Positions 41,591-51,255 are shown, counted from the stretch's first letter. The stretch: DNA of 51,284 nucleotides from an uncultured Dorea sp. (GCA_910584575.1 CAJUBG010000025.1:1-51284), one strand, 5' to 3'. Numbers and translations: made by a program. Notes: a model not told the origin generated them from the letters alone.

Positions 41591-43033
41591 ATGGAACTTG
41601 AGAAAAAGATAAAAACAGTACTAAAGAAAATAAACCGCCAGGGCATTGAAAATATTACCGCCGCCATAATCCTCAGAATCCTAATCGGAGTAGGCTTCGT
41701 TGTCGTCCTATGGTTTTTGCGCTCTTACTCCGTGGATTTCTGTCTGCGCACCTTAGAGCAGGAAACCCAGAACTTACAGAGAGATATCCAGTTACAGTTT
41801 TCCTCCACCCAAACCTATCTTGAAATGCTGGCTCAGCTTATAGAGGAGGAAGATGATATTACCTCCGAACACGTAATCAAGATTCTGCAGATGAATGAAA
41901 ACATGGATATGGTATCCCGCGTTGGAATCGTGCTTCCAGACGACCAGATTCTAAAACCAGACGGAGATTTGGCAACACCGATAAATGGAATCACCTTCGA
42001 CGAATTGGCTCAAAAAGGTGCTTGTATCACCAATGTTGAGCCAGACAGCCTTGAGTCAGATAAGTTTGTCCTGTTTTTTAACGTTCCCATTGAAAGAAGC
42101 GGTAAGACAAAAGGCATCTTATTTGGCGTGATAGAACCGCAAAAGCTGTCCGATTATTTTGAGGTAAATATTTTCGATGGAAATGCGAATATTTTCATTG
42201 TTGATGCCCAGAATCAGGAGTACATCATGGATACCCTGCATGGACAGATAGAGAATGGGGCTTCCCTGGAGAACCACCAAATTAAAAAAGGGTATAGCGA
42301 AGAACAGATTATCAATGATTTTGCAGATGGCGTGGGAGGAAGAACAGCATATTTTTCCAAAAGGCTCAAAGAATATTTATACACAGCCTATGAGCCGATT
42401 GGTGTAAACGACTGGTTTGTCCTGGTGTCCGTTCCGGAAAGTTTTGTATTCAGGGAAACGGATTATATTAAAAAGGTTTTGGACTGGCTTGGAATCTACG
42501 TAGCAGTCGTCCTGATTGCCTTTTTCCTATGGGACATTGTCCGCACACGGAAAGAAATCCGTTCCAAAGAAGCCATGGCAACCACAGACCTTCTAACGAA
42601 TCTTAAGAACAGAAACGCTTATGAGCAGACACTTGCCAGATACGAGGCAAACCTTCCCGCCTGCCTTGCCTGCGTATACGCTGATGCCAACGGCCTGCAC
42701 GAGCTGAACAACAGCCAGGGACACGCCGCGGGAGACCAGATGCTTCAGACTGTGGCAGATGCATTTGTTGAGCTTTTCGGAGGGAAAAATGTCTATCGAA
42801 TCGGAGGCGACGAGTTTCTGGTGTTTGCTGAGATGGATGTAAATATTGTGTCTGAAAAAGCTGATAAAGCCAAAGAAAAAGTTACACAGGCGGGCTACCA
42901 TGTTTCCGTAGGGACAGCGTCAAGCGAAGAAAACTCCGATATTACCGCCGTTATAAAGGCGGCAGAGCTAAGAATGTATGAGGATAAGAAACGCTACTAT
43001 ATGGAGAATGGTGACCGGCGCAAAATGCGTTAA
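41591..43033 (+). CDS. Membrane diguanylate cyclase with extracellular sensor domain
   Basis: A 480-residue signalling protein that would make cyclic di-GMP from two GTP. Two membrane helices (about 22-42 and 300-318) enclose an extracellular region of 250 residues, probably a Cache-type sensor. The GGDEF domain is complete: TTDLLTNLKNRNAYE, YADANGLHELNNSQGHAAGD, and the active loop RIGGDEF (GGDEF at 405-409). The inhibitory RxxD site five residues upstream is missing (GGKN instead). GGAGG precedes the ATG. No EAL or PilZ partner is seen in the window. Confidence 0.93.
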   Translation: MELEKKIKTVLKKINRQGIENITAAIILRILIGVGFVVVLWFLRSYSVDFCLRTLEQETQNLQRDIQLQFSSTQTYLEMLAQLIEEEDDITSEHVIKILQMNENMDMVSRVGIVLPDDQILKPDGDLATPINGITFDELAQKGACITNVEPDSLESDKFVLFFNVPIERSGKTKGILFGVIEPQKLSDYFEVNIFDGNANIFIVDAQNQEYIMDTLHGQIENGASLENHQIKKGYSEEQIINDFADGVGGRTAYFSKRLKEYLYTAYEPIGVNDWFVLVSVPESFVFRETDYIKKVLDWLGIYVAVVLIAFFLWDIVRTRKEIRSKEAMATTDLLTNLKNRNAYEQTLARYEANLPACLACVYADANGLHELNNSQGHAAGDQMLQTVADAFVELFGGKNVYRIGGDEFLVFAEMDVNIVSEKADKAKEKVTQAGYHVSVGTASSEENSDITAVIKAAELRMYEDKKRYYMENGDRRKMR

Positions 43034-43114
43034 ATAAATACCGAAAGCATTTGGATAGAAGCTAAGGAAGAAAAATAGTTTGAGGATGACGGAAAGGTGT
43101 GGAAAGAAATCGAG

Positions 43115-44815
43115 ATGAGAAAGAAGAAACTTCCGATTGGGATTGAAAATTTTGAACAGCTTAGGAAAGAAGATTTTTACTATATTGATAAAACTGGGTT
43201 TATTGCCGACTTACTCCATAACTGGGGTGCGGTAAATCTGTTCACCCGTCCCAGAAGATTTGGGAAAACGCTGAATATGAGTATGTTGGAACACTTTTTC
43301 GGGGTGGATGGGGATAAAAGTATTTTTGACGGACTGGAAATATCAAAAAAAACTGAGCTTATTGAGGAATATATGGGAAAATATCCTGTTATTTCAGTTT
43401 CCCTGAAAGGGATTGACGCAAGATCCTATGAGCTCGCTTATCAAATGGCAGTTCAGGTTATCATTGAAGCGGCGGCAAAGTTCTACTTTCTTTTGGACAG
43501 TGAAAAGTTGAATGAACATGATAAAACAGCATACAAAGATCTTTTGGATAAAGATATGAATGAAGGTACGCTTGGCAGCAGCTTAAGAAAGTTGTCGGGA
43601 ATGCTGGAAAAACATTATGGTATAAAAGTGATTGTGCTGATTGATGAATATGATGTTCCGCTGGCAAAAGCCCATGCGAACGGATACTACGACCAGATGA
43701 TCTCTTTGATCCGAAGCCTGCTTGGGGAGGTGCTTAAGACGAACAACAGCCTGAAATTAGCGGTGCTGACCGGCTGTCTTCGGATTTCAAAGGAGAGTAT
43801 CTTTACCGGGCTTAATAATCTGAAGGTGCGTTCTGTTACGGATGTACGGTTTGATAAATATTTTGGATTTACAGACGCAGAAGTAAGGTCGCTTTTAGAA
43901 TATTACGGATATCCGGATTGTTATGATGCTGCAAAGAAATGGTATGACGGATATCATTTTGGCAATGTAGATGTATATTGTCCATGGGATGTTTTAAATT
44001 ACTGTGATTCATTATTGGATGATAAAGACGCGCAGCCGGAAAATTACTGGATTAACACCAGCAGCAATGACGCAGTGAAACGGTTTATAGAAGAATCGGC
44101 AGATGCTGCGACCAAACGAGAGCTTGAGTGTCTGGTGGCAGGGGAAGCCATTACAAAGGAAATCCATCAGGAGCTCACATACGCTGAGATTTACCAAACC
44201 ATTGACAATATCTGGAGCCTTCTCTTTACTACCGGTTATCTGACCCAGCGTGGGAGGGCAGAAGGGAGGCAGATGAAGCTGGTGATTCCCAATCTGGAAA
44301 TCCGGGATATTTTTGTGACGCAGATTATGGAGTTCTTTAAAGAGAATGTTAAAAAAGACGGGGATATGCTGAACCGTTTCTGTGACGCCCTGCAGAACGA
44401 AGATGTAGAAAATGTTGAGAAAATATTTACAGAATATTTAAGGAAGACCATCAGTATTCGGGATACAGCCGTAAGAACAGAGATGAAAGAAAACTTTTAC
44501 CATGGAGTGCTGCTTGGAATTCTAGGAGTGAAAACCCGTTGGGGGATTTCTTCCAATCGGGAAATGGGAGAAGGCTATGCAGATATCCTTGCGGAACCGG
44601 ATACCGGAGATATGGGGATTATCATAGAAGTAAAATATGCCCATGACGGAGATCTGGAGGGGGCATGCAAGGAGGCATTAAAACAGATAGAATATACAAA
44701 GTATGAAGATGACCTTGAAGACGATGGGGTAGAGAATATCCTGAAATATGGGATTGCCTGCTATAAAAAGCGGTGCAGGGTCATGCTGGCAGAAAAACAG
44801 AAAGGAAACCTATGA
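43115..44815 (+). CDS. AAA-ATPase-like protein with C-terminal PD-(D/E)XK domain (DUF1703 type)
   Basis: A 566-residue protein of the AAA-ATPase_like plus PDDEXK_9 architecture, abundant in Lachnospiraceae and Bacteroidetes, function unknown. It begins with the family's KLPIGIENFEQLR, has a P-loop in RPRRFGKTLNMSML, Walker B in VIVLIDEYDVPLAKA, and near the end GYADILAEP with IIIEVKYA, the nuclease-like Asp and ExK. The ATG at 43115 is preferred to the GTG at 43097 because of the conserved beginning. Its stop overlaps the start of the next gene (ATGA), an unusual coupling of an accessory gene to a housekeeping-type gene. Confidence 0.88.
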   Translation: MRKKKLPIGIENFEQLRKEDFYYIDKTGFIADLLHNWGAVNLFTRPRRFGKTLNMSMLEHFFGVDGDKSIFDGLEISKKTELIEEYMGKYPVISVSLKGIDARSYELAYQMAVQVIIEAAAKFYFLLDSEKLNEHDKTAYKDLLDKDMNEGTLGSSLRKLSGMLEKHYGIKVIVLIDEYDVPLAKAHANGYYDQMISLIRSLLGEVLKTNNSLKLAVLTGCLRISKESIFTGLNNLKVRSVTDVRFDKYFGFTDAEVRSLLEYYGYPDCYDAAKKWYDGYHFGNVDVYCPWDVLNYCDSLLDDKDAQPENYWINTSSNDAVKRFIEESADAATKRELECLVAGEAITKEIHQELTYAEIYQTIDNIWSLLFTTGYLTQRGRAEGRQMKLVIPNLEIRDIFVTQIMEFFKENVKKDGDMLNRFCDALQNEDVENVEKIFTEYLRKTISIRDTAVRTEMKENFYHGVLLGILGVKTRWGISSNREMGEGYADILAEPDTGDMGIIIEVKYAHDGDLEGACKEALKQIEYTKYEDDLEDDGVENILKYGIACYKKRCRVMLAEKQKGNL

Positions 44816-46677
44816 GAAAACTAGCCTTAAATGATGAAATATTACTTAAAATCGAAAAACCTGCCCGCTACATCGGGAACGAGGTAAACAGCGTCATGAA
44901 AGACCCGGAAAAAGTGGATATCCGCTTCGCCATGTGCTTCCCCGACGTTTACGAGATCGGCATGTCCCACTTAGGCATCCAGATTCTCTACGACATGTTC
45001 AACCGTCGGGACGACGTCTGGTGCGAGCGTGTCTACTCCCCCTGGATAGATCTTGACAAGATAATGAGAGAAGAACACATCCCCTTATTTGCCCTGGAAT
45101 CCCAAGACCCAATCAAGGAATTTGATTTTCTGGGAATCACCATCCAGTATGAGATGTGCTACACTAATATTCTCCAAATCCTGGACTTAAGCGGCATCCC
45201 CCTATCTGCCTGTGACAGAAGGGATACCGATCCCATCGTAATCGGAGGAGGCCCCTGCACCTATAATCCAGAGCCTCTAGCAGAATTCTTCGACCTGTTC
45301 TACATCGGAGACGGAGAGACAGTCTATGACCAACTGCTTGAGGCTTACAAAGAAAACAGGAAAAATAATGGGGCACGGAAGGGTTTTCTTGAAAAGGCGG
45401 CAAAGATTGAAGGAATCTACGTGCCAGGCTTCTACGACACAGCTTATAAAGAGGATGGAACCATAGCAGCGTTTACGCCCGTAAACCCTCATGCAAAAGC
45501 CACGATCCAGAAACAGATGGTAAAAAATCTTACGGACACCTATTATCCCAAGGCGCCGGTAGTCCCGTTTATCAAGGTAACCCAGGATCGTATTGTGCTT
45601 GAAATCCAGAGAGGATGTATCAGGGGATGCCGCTTCTGCCAGGCAGGAATGCTTTATCGGCCCACACGGGAGAGGAATGTAGAGATGCTGAAAAAATACG
45701 CCTGTCAGATGCTCAAGAACACCGGACATGAGGAGATTTCACTGAGCTCACTAAGCTCAAGCGATTACAGCCAGCTAAAAGAGCTGGTAACATTTTTGAT
45801 TGAGGAGTTCAAAGGAGACGGCATCAATATCAGCCTTCCCTCCCTGCGAATCGACGCCTTTTCTCTGGACGTGATGGGAAAGGTACAGGATATCAGAAAG
45901 AGCAGCCTGACCTTTGCGCCGGAGGCAGGCTCTCAGCGGATGCGGGACGTGATTAACAAGGGGCTTACTGAGGAAATCATCCTGGACGGGGCCGGACAGG
46001 CGTTTGAGGGCGGATGGAACAAGGTGAAGCTTTACTTTATGCTCGGACTCCCTACCGAGACACAGGAGGATATGAAGGAGATTCCGCGCCTTGCCGATCA
46101 GATTGCAAGAAGGTACTACGAGCTTCCCAAGGAAAAACGCAATGGGAAGTGCCAGATTACCACCAGCACCTCCTTCTTTATCCCCAAGCCATTTACGCCC
46201 TTCCAATGGGCGAGGATGTACAACAACGACGAATATATCGCCAGGGCAGCCATCGTGAAGCATGAATTTAACGAGCAGTTAAACCGCAAAAGCCTGAAAT
46301 ACCACTGGCACGACGCAGAGGTGACGGTGTTAGAGGGCGTTTTTGCCAGAGGTGACCGGAAGCTTTCCAAGGTAATCAGAGAAGCTTACCGGCTGGGATG
46401 CCTCTATGATTCCTGGACAGAAAACTTTGACAATGAGAAATGGATGAAAGCCTTTGAAAATACCGGAATAGAGATTGGCTTCTACAATCTCAGGGAGAGG
46501 AGAGCAGACGAAATCTTCCCCTGGGATTTCATCGATATCGGCGTAACTAAGGAATTTTTATATCAGGAGTGGCAGCGTGCCAAGAAAGGCGAGGTGACGC
46601 CCAACTGTCGGGTGAAATGCTCTGGCTGCGGAGTCATGAAGTATAAAGGGGGTGTCTGTGTTGAAAGCAAGAATTAA
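44812..46677 (+). CDS. TIGR03960-family B12-binding/radical SAM protein
   Basis: A 621-residue radical SAM protein. The N-terminal part includes a B12-binding-like region (CFPDVYEIGMSHLGIQIL, IGGGPCTYNPEP), then the radical SAM core with the cluster motif RGCIRGCRFCQAGMLYRP. A cysteine-rich end (CRVKCSGCGVMKYKGGVC) is typical for the family. In Firmicutes it pairs with the TIGR03936 protein and often lies close to rplU, as here. The function is unknown, though a link to ribosome or tRNA maturation has been suggested by gene context. AAAGGAA precedes the ATG. Confidence 0.93.
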   Translation: MRKLALNDEILLKIEKPARYIGNEVNSVMKDPEKVDIRFAMCFPDVYEIGMSHLGIQILYDMFNRRDDVWCERVYSPWIDLDKIMREEHIPLFALESQDPIKEFDFLGITIQYEMCYTNILQILDLSGIPLSACDRRDTDPIVIGGGPCTYNPEPLAEFFDLFYIGDGETVYDQLLEAYKENRKNNGARKGFLEKAAKIEGIYVPGFYDTAYKEDGTIAAFTPVNPHAKATIQKQMVKNLTDTYYPKAPVVPFIKVTQDRIVLEIQRGCIRGCRFCQAGMLYRPTRERNVEMLKKYACQMLKNTGHEEISLSSLSSSDYSQLKELVTFLIEEFKGDGINISLPSLRIDAFSLDVMGKVQDIRKSSLTFAPEAGSQRMRDVINKGLTEEIILDGAGQAFEGGWNKVKLYFMLGLPTETQEDMKEIPRLADQIARRYYELPKEKRNGKCQITTSTSFFIPKPFTPFQWARMYNNDEYIARAAIVKHEFNEQLNRKSLKYHWHDAEVTVLEGVFARGDRKLSKVIREAYRLGCLYDSWTENFDNEKWMKAFENTGIEIGFYNLRERRADEIFPWDFIDIGVTKEFLYQEWQRAKKGEVTPNCRVKCSGCGVMKYKGGVCVESKN

Positions 46678-47374
46678 GTTCCGCAAATATGGCGTCATGC
46701 GGTTTATCGGCCATCTGGACGTGATGCGGTTCTTCCAGAAGGCCATGCGGCGGGCAAATATTCCCATTGCGTTCACAGGCGGTTACAGCCCCCATATGAT
46801 TATGTCCTTTGCACAGCCTTTGGGAGTAGGAGTCACCAGCGACGGGGAATATCTGGATATTGAGTTAAAAGAAGACATTAAATTTACCGAAGCGGTCAGA
46901 CGGCTGAATGAGGTGATGGTGGAGGGTATGGAGGTCATAAACTTCGTCAGAATCCCAGACGATAAAAAGAGCAGCGGTATGACCATTGTTGCAGCCGCAC
47001 GCTATCGGGTAACGCTTTTGGAATCCGCCAAGTCAGCAGATATTACAAGAGCATTTCCATCCTCCTGGCAGACAAAGCTTGAGGAGTTTATGGGGCAGGA
47101 GAGTATAGTAGTCCTAAAAAGAACCAAGCGTAGCGAGATGGAGGCTGACATAAAACCCATGATCTATCAGATGGAATTTAGAGAAGAAGGAATCCATCTG
47201 TTTCTGGCGGCAGGAAGCGAGCACAATCTAAAACCAGACCTTGTAATGGAGTCTTTTGTGAAGTTTATAGGCGAAAATCCAGAGAGTGTTCCTTTTCATT
47301 ACCACCGTATAGACGTGTATGCGAGAGGGCCAAAAGGGACTTTTGTACCTCTGGATGAACTAAAGCTGCCATAA
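46661..47374 (+). CDS. TIGR03936-family radical-SAM-associated protein (DUF2344)
   Basis: A 237-residue protein that accompanies TIGR03960 enzymes; in some bacteria the two are fused. The start region KARIKFRKYGVMRFIGHLDVMR and the GGYSPHMIMSFAQPLGVG segment are diagnostic. Possible starts are GTG at 46652 or 46658 and TTG at 46661; AAAGGGGG is best spaced for TTG at 46661, which also gives the family's usual first residues. The gene overlaps the end of the TIGR03960 gene by 17 bases. A direct role is not known. Confidence 0.9.
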   Translation: MKARIKFRKYGVMRFIGHLDVMRFFQKAMRRANIPIAFTGGYSPHMIMSFAQPLGVGVTSDGEYLDIELKEDIKFTEAVRRLNEVMVEGMEVINFVRIPDDKKSSGMTIVAAARYRVTLLESAKSADITRAFPSSWQTKLEEFMGQESIVVLKRTKRSEMEADIKPMIYQMEFREEGIHLFLAAGSEHNLKPDLVMESFVKFIGENPESVPFHYHRIDVYARGPKGTFVPLDELKLP

Positions 47375-47392
47375 ACATAGGAGTATATTGCT

Positions 47393-47875
47393 ATGAGTAA
47401 AAAAGAAGTCAAAACAAATGCCATGCGAATCCTGGACCGCCAGAAGATTCCATATGAATATGAAGAATACGAGTGCGAGGATTTTATCGACGGCATACAG
47501 GTTGCCGACCAGTTAGGCTACGACCACGCGCTTGTCTACAAGACGCTGGTGACCACAGGGAAATCAGGGCAGCACTATGTATTCGTCATCCCAATCGAGG
47601 AGGAGATTGATTTCAAGAAAGCCGCAAAGGTGGTGGGAGAAAAATCCTTAGAGCTTTTGCATTTAAAAGATCTGACCAAAGTAACCGGCTATGTGCGGGG
47701 CGGCTGTACGGCAATCGGCATGAAGAAGCAGTACCCAACCGTAATCCATGAGGCGGCCCATGAACTGGAATATATCCATGTAAGCGGCGGCAAACTTGGA
47801 ATGCAGTTAAAGCTAAGCCCAGACGACCTTAGGAGAGCTGCGAACGCCCGATTCGCAGATGTAATCCACACTTAG
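47393..47875 (+). CDS. ybaK: Cys-tRNA(Pro)/Cys-tRNA(Cys) deacylase YbaK
   Basis: A 160-residue YbaK protein, which removes Cys from mischarged tRNA(Pro). The central Lys in ALVYKTLV, the conserved FVIPIEEEIDFKKAAKVVG, the GYVRGGCTAIGMKK loop, and the GGKLGMQLKLSP end fit the family. AGGAG lies nine bases before the ATG. It follows the TIGR03936 gene by 18 bases. The protein differs clearly from the ProX-like one at 5553, so the strain holds both editing types. Confidence 0.93.
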   Translation: MSKKEVKTNAMRILDRQKIPYEYEEYECEDFIDGIQVADQLGYDHALVYKTLVTTGKSGQHYVFVIPIEEEIDFKKAAKVVGEKSLELLHLKDLTKVTGYVRGGCTAIGMKKQYPTVIHEAAHELEYIHVSGGKLGMQLKLSPDDLRRAANARFADVIHT

Positions 47876-47887
47876 AAAGGAATACTT

Positions 47888-48472
47888 ATGAATACAGTAA
47901 TATTTGACGTGGGAAATGTTTTGGCAGGCTATGACTGGAAAAGTTACCTGCGGACCTTCCAGTATTCGGAAGAAATTTACGAAAGAATAGGAAAAGCTGT
48001 TTTTGACAATGAGGACTGGCTTGAGGGCGACATCGGACGCATTTCCATGGAGGAATGGCTTAAGCTTTTTATTGAGAATGCGCCGGATTTAGAACAAGAG
48101 ATTCGGGAGGTAATCGGCGGATTTGAGGGCACTATTGTACCTTTGTCTTACACAGAGGAGTGGATTGCCTATTTCCGAAGCCTTGGATACAAGCTATACT
48201 ATCTTTCAAACTATTCAAGAGAGCTTTATGAAAGAACCAGGGACAAGTTAAGCTTCCTTGATACCTTTGACGGAGGGATATTTTCCTATGAAGTCAAGTG
48301 TATCAAACCGGACGAGAAGATTTACAAAATTTTGCTGGACCGATATTCCATCTGCCCCAAAGACGCAATATTTTACGACGACAGGCCGGAGAATGTGGAG
48401 GCTGCCGTAAGGCTTGGGATGAAGGGCATTGTATTTCGTCAAGATATTCCATTGCAGATGATGGGAAAATGA
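47888..48472 (+). CDS. HAD-superfamily hydrolase, YihX-like
   Basis: A 194-residue HAD protein of the YihX-like subgroup (sugar-phosphate phosphatases). Motif I is FDVGNVL, with Gly in place of the second Asp, as in YihX; motif II is YLSNYS, the Lys is in IKPDEKIYK, and motif IV is FYDDRPENVEAA. The conserved Gly for Asp change does not imply inactivity in this subgroup. It is 12 bases behind ybaK, with AAAGGAA before the ATG. Substrate unknown. Confidence 0.88.
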   Translation: MNTVIFDVGNVLAGYDWKSYLRTFQYSEEIYERIGKAVFDNEDWLEGDIGRISMEEWLKLFIENAPDLEQEIREVIGGFEGTIVPLSYTEEWIAYFRSLGYKLYYLSNYSRELYERTRDKLSFLDTFDGGIFSYEVKCIKPDEKIYKILLDRYSICPKDAIFYDDRPENVEAAVRLGMKGIVFRQDIPLQMMGK

Positions 48473-48536
48473 TGTAAGATAGAGAGAGTCTGAAAAAGCA
48501 GATACAAAAATGCAGTTTGGAGGATTACATAAGAAG

Positions 48537-49868
48537 ATGAATAAGGTTGTAAAATTTGGTGGAAGTTCACTGGCAAGCGCAGAGCAGTTTAAAAAAGCTG
48601 CCAGAATTATCAACAAGGATGAAGCCCGCAGATACGTGGTTCCCTCTGCCCCCGGAAAACGAACGCCAAGTGATACAAAAGTAACGGATATGCTGTACAG
48701 GTGCTACAATCTTTCCTTGATGGACGACGAGTATGAGGAGGAATTCGAGGAGCAGATGTCTGCAATACAGGCGCGTTACGGCGAGATTATAGCGGGGCTT
48801 GGCCTTTCTATCGACTTAAGCGATGAATTTAAGGCCATCCGCACGAAATTCAGCCAGAAAGCAGGCAGGGAATATGCCGCGTCCAGAGGGGAATACTTAA
48901 ACGGAATCCTGATGGCAGAGTATTTAGGTTATACGTTCGTGGATGCCGCCGAGGTCATCTGCTTCGACGAGGAGGGGAATTTCGACGGCGAACGGACGAA
49001 CGACGTCTTATCTAAGCGGCTTTCGGATACCCCGAACGCGGTGATTCCCGGCTTCTATGGGGCGATGCCTGATGGGAGAGTAAAGACATTTTCAAGGGGA
49101 GGCTCGGATATCACGGGATCTATCGTGGCGAAGGCGGTTCATGCCGACATGTATGAGAACTGGACGGACGTATCCGGTTTCCTGATTGCAGACCCAAGCG
49201 TAGTCAAAAATCCTAAAGCCATCGACGTGATTACTTACCGTGAGCTTAGAGAGCTTTCTTACATGGGGGCCACCGTTCTCCATGAGGATGCAATTTTTCC
49301 GGTACGCAAGGAGGGGATACCCATCAATATTCGCAATACCAACTCGCCGGAGGACAAGGGGACGCTGATTGTGGAGGGCACCTGCCGAAAACCAAGGTTC
49401 GTCATAACAGGCATCGCAGGAAAGAAGGACTTTGCCTCGATTACGGTGGAGAAAGCCATGATGAACGCGGAGGTTGGCTTCTGTAAGAAGGTGTTGGAGG
49501 TATTCGAGGAAAATGAGATTTCCATCGAGCATATGCCCTCCGGAATCGACACCATGACTATTTTTGTCCATCAGGATGAATTTGAGGAGAAAGAGCAGAA
49601 GGTCATCGCAGGCATCCACAGAAGGGTAGAGCCTGATTTCCTTGAGCTGGAATCTGATCTGGCCCTGATTGCCGTTGTAGGCAGAGGCATGAAGGCCACC
49701 CGCGGGACTTCAGGAAGGATTTTTTCCGCCCTTGCCCATGCCAATGTCAATGTGAAGATGATTGACCAGGGCTCAAGCGAGTTAAACATCATTATCGGCG
49801 TCCGAAACCATGATTTTAAAGACGCGATTAATGCCATTTATGATATATTTGTCAATACGATGATATAG
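48537..49868 (+). CDS. Aspartate kinase
   Basis: A 443-residue aspartokinase, the first enzyme of the aspartate pathway to lysine, threonine and methionine. The N-terminal VVKFGGSSLAS, FSRGGSDITGSIVA, and DVSGFLIADPSVV segments form the kinase; two ACT domains follow (from about residue 305) for feedback control by amino acids. The ATG at 48537 is chosen because the family begins MxxVVKFGGSS; GGAGG lies 13 bases upstream, which is long. An ATG at 48510 without a ribosome binding site would add nine residues. Confidence 0.95.
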   Translation: MNKVVKFGGSSLASAEQFKKAARIINKDEARRYVVPSAPGKRTPSDTKVTDMLYRCYNLSLMDDEYEEEFEEQMSAIQARYGEIIAGLGLSIDLSDEFKAIRTKFSQKAGREYAASRGEYLNGILMAEYLGYTFVDAAEVICFDEEGNFDGERTNDVLSKRLSDTPNAVIPGFYGAMPDGRVKTFSRGGSDITGSIVAKAVHADMYENWTDVSGFLIADPSVVKNPKAIDVITYRELRELSYMGATVLHEDAIFPVRKEGIPINIRNTNSPEDKGTLIVEGTCRKPRFVITGIAGKKDFASITVEKAMMNAEVGFCKKVLEVFEENEISIEHMPSGIDTMTIFVHQDEFEEKEQKVIAGIHRRVEPDFLELESDLALIAVVGRGMKATRGTSGRIFSALAHANVNVKMIDQGSSELNIIIGVRNHDFKDAINAIYDIFVNTMI

Positions 49869-49883
49869 GGAAGGAGTTTGCTC

Positions 49884-50309
49884 ATGAATATTTTGTTTTT
49901 CTTAAAGCCAAAGAGCGAACTGGCTTATATCTATGATTATCACACGGTCCGCCAGGCTTTGGAGATTATGGAGTACCACAAATATTCCTCTGTGCCGATT
50001 CTGAGTAAAGACGGAAGGTATATTGGCTCTATTACGGAGGGTGACCTGCTCTGGTCGCTGAAACGCTGGAATCTGATGACCATTAAGGATACTGAGGAGA
50101 TCAGTGTGATGAAGGTAGAACGGAGGCTGGATCATCAGTGTGTGACCGCCAAGTCCAAGATGGAGGATTTAATCGGGCGGGCCATGGAGCAGAATTTTGT
50201 GCCGGTTGTGGACGACCAGGGACATTTTATCGGAATCATCACCCGACGGGATATTATAGAATACTGTTACAATAGGATGAAAGGATGCGAGGAAAGCCAT
50301 GATCATTGA
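49884..50309 (+). CDS. CBS-domain pair protein
   Basis: A 141-residue protein made of two CBS motifs in tandem (SVPILSKDGRYIGSITEGDLL and VPVVDDQGHFIGIITRRDII, cores given in part). Such Bateman modules bind AMP, ATP or related ligands and regulate partner proteins. AAGGAG lies eight bases before the ATG. The gene is 15 bases behind the aspartate kinase and overlaps the next gene by 11 bases. The target protein is not known. Confidence 0.88.
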   Translation: MNILFFLKPKSELAYIYDYHTVRQALEIMEYHKYSSVPILSKDGRYIGSITEGDLLWSLKRWNLMTIKDTEEISVMKVERRLDHQCVTAKSKMEDLIGRAMEQNFVPVVDDQGHFIGIITRRDIIEYCYNRMKGCEESHDH

Positions 50310-51087
50310 TTTTCATACACATATGTTTCCAGACAGGATTGCGAAAAGCACTCTTGATTTTTTGGTAGGCATCTGCGGGGTAAAGCCTTATACAGACGCT
50401 ACTTATTCGGGGCTTTTAAGCTCGGCCAAGGAGGCGGGGGTTGACCTGTGCGTGGCGCTTCCTGCCGTCACCAAGGTTTCCCAGGTGGAATCCATCAACC
50501 GGTTTGCCTCACAGTACCAGGAGGGCCCCATTCTTTCCTTTGGCGGAATCCATCCGGCGTGTGAGAATTATAAGGAGATTCTGCGGCATGTGAAAGAGCT
50601 TGGAATGAAGGGGATTAAGCTTCATCCGGATTATCAGGATATGTATTTCAACGATATCCGCTATAAGAGGCTGATCGCAGAGGCGTCAGAGCTTGAGCTT
50701 ATTATCAGCGTCCATGCAGGCGTAGACCCTAAGTGCCCTGAAGACGTTCACTGTACGCCGAAGATGGCCCGTGAGGTAATTGATGAGGTGCAGCCTGAGA
50801 AGCTGGTGCTTGCTCATTTGGGCGGCAACCTGCTTTGGGATGGGGTTGAGCAGGAATTGGTTGGGCTTAACGTATTTTTTGATACAGGGGTGGTGCTTGA
50901 CCATATTACCGAAGAACAGTTCCTTCGCATTATCAAAAACCATGGTGCGGACAAAATTCTTTTTGCCACGGATTCACCGTGGAAAGGGCAGAAAGAATTT
51001 ATCAAGCTTCTGTCAGATATGCCTCTGAAGCCGGAGGAGAAAGACCTGATATTTTCCGGAAACGCCTGCCGTCTGTTAGGCTTATAG
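50299..51087 (+). CDS. Amidohydrolase-family metal-dependent hydrolase
   Basis: A 262-residue protein of the Amidohydrolase_2/TatD-like superfamily. The metal ligands are seen in DFHTHMFP at the start (HxH), the GMKGIKLHPDYQ strand, SVHAG, LAHLGG and the closing FATDSPW with its Asp. A decarboxylase or hydrolase reaction on a small molecule is likely. It overlaps the CBS gene by 11 bases, with GAGGAAAG directly before the ATG. It is the last gene before rplU; no clear terminator was found downstream. Confidence 0.88.
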   Translation: MIIDFHTHMFPDRIAKSTLDFLVGICGVKPYTDATYSGLLSSAKEAGVDLCVALPAVTKVSQVESINRFASQYQEGPILSFGGIHPACENYKEILRHVKELGMKGIKLHPDYQDMYFNDIRYKRLIAEASELELIISVHAGVDPKCPEDVHCTPKMAREVIDEVQPEKLVLAHLGGNLLWDGVEQELVGLNVFFDTGVVLDHITEEQFLRIIKNHGADKILFATDSPWKGQKEFIKLLSDMPLKPEEKDLIFSGNACRLLGL

Positions 51088-51138
51088 ACACCCGAAGCTA
51101 CATTCTGGAAATATAAGCAAATTTTATCGGATTATAAC

Positions 51139-51167
51139 TTGAAATATGTAAAAATGTATGTTATACT
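51139..51167 (+). promoter_or_regulatory. Promoter of the rplU operon
   Basis: TTGAAA at 51139-51144 and TATACT at 51162-51167, spacer 17. The predicted transcript begins with the L21 leader. Confidence 0.75.
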
Positions 51168-51173
51168 TTACCA

Positions 51174-51255
51174 GTATGCCGCACAACGAGGTTTATAAGT
51201 TCCCAGATTGGTTGGGACACCACAGTTGGCGAGTAATGATAATAGGAGGTGCCAT
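51174..51255 (+). promoter_or_regulatory. Ribosomal protein L21 leader
   Basis: The roughly 80-base leader between promoter and rplU looks like the Rfam L21 leader of Firmicutes, a structured 5' region for feedback control by L21. It contains GTTCCCAGATTGGTTGGGAC, with a CCCA/TGGG-type stem, followed by a CCACAGTTGG element and the AGGAGGTG box. The identification is by recollection and position; the fold was not computed. Confidence 0.7.
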
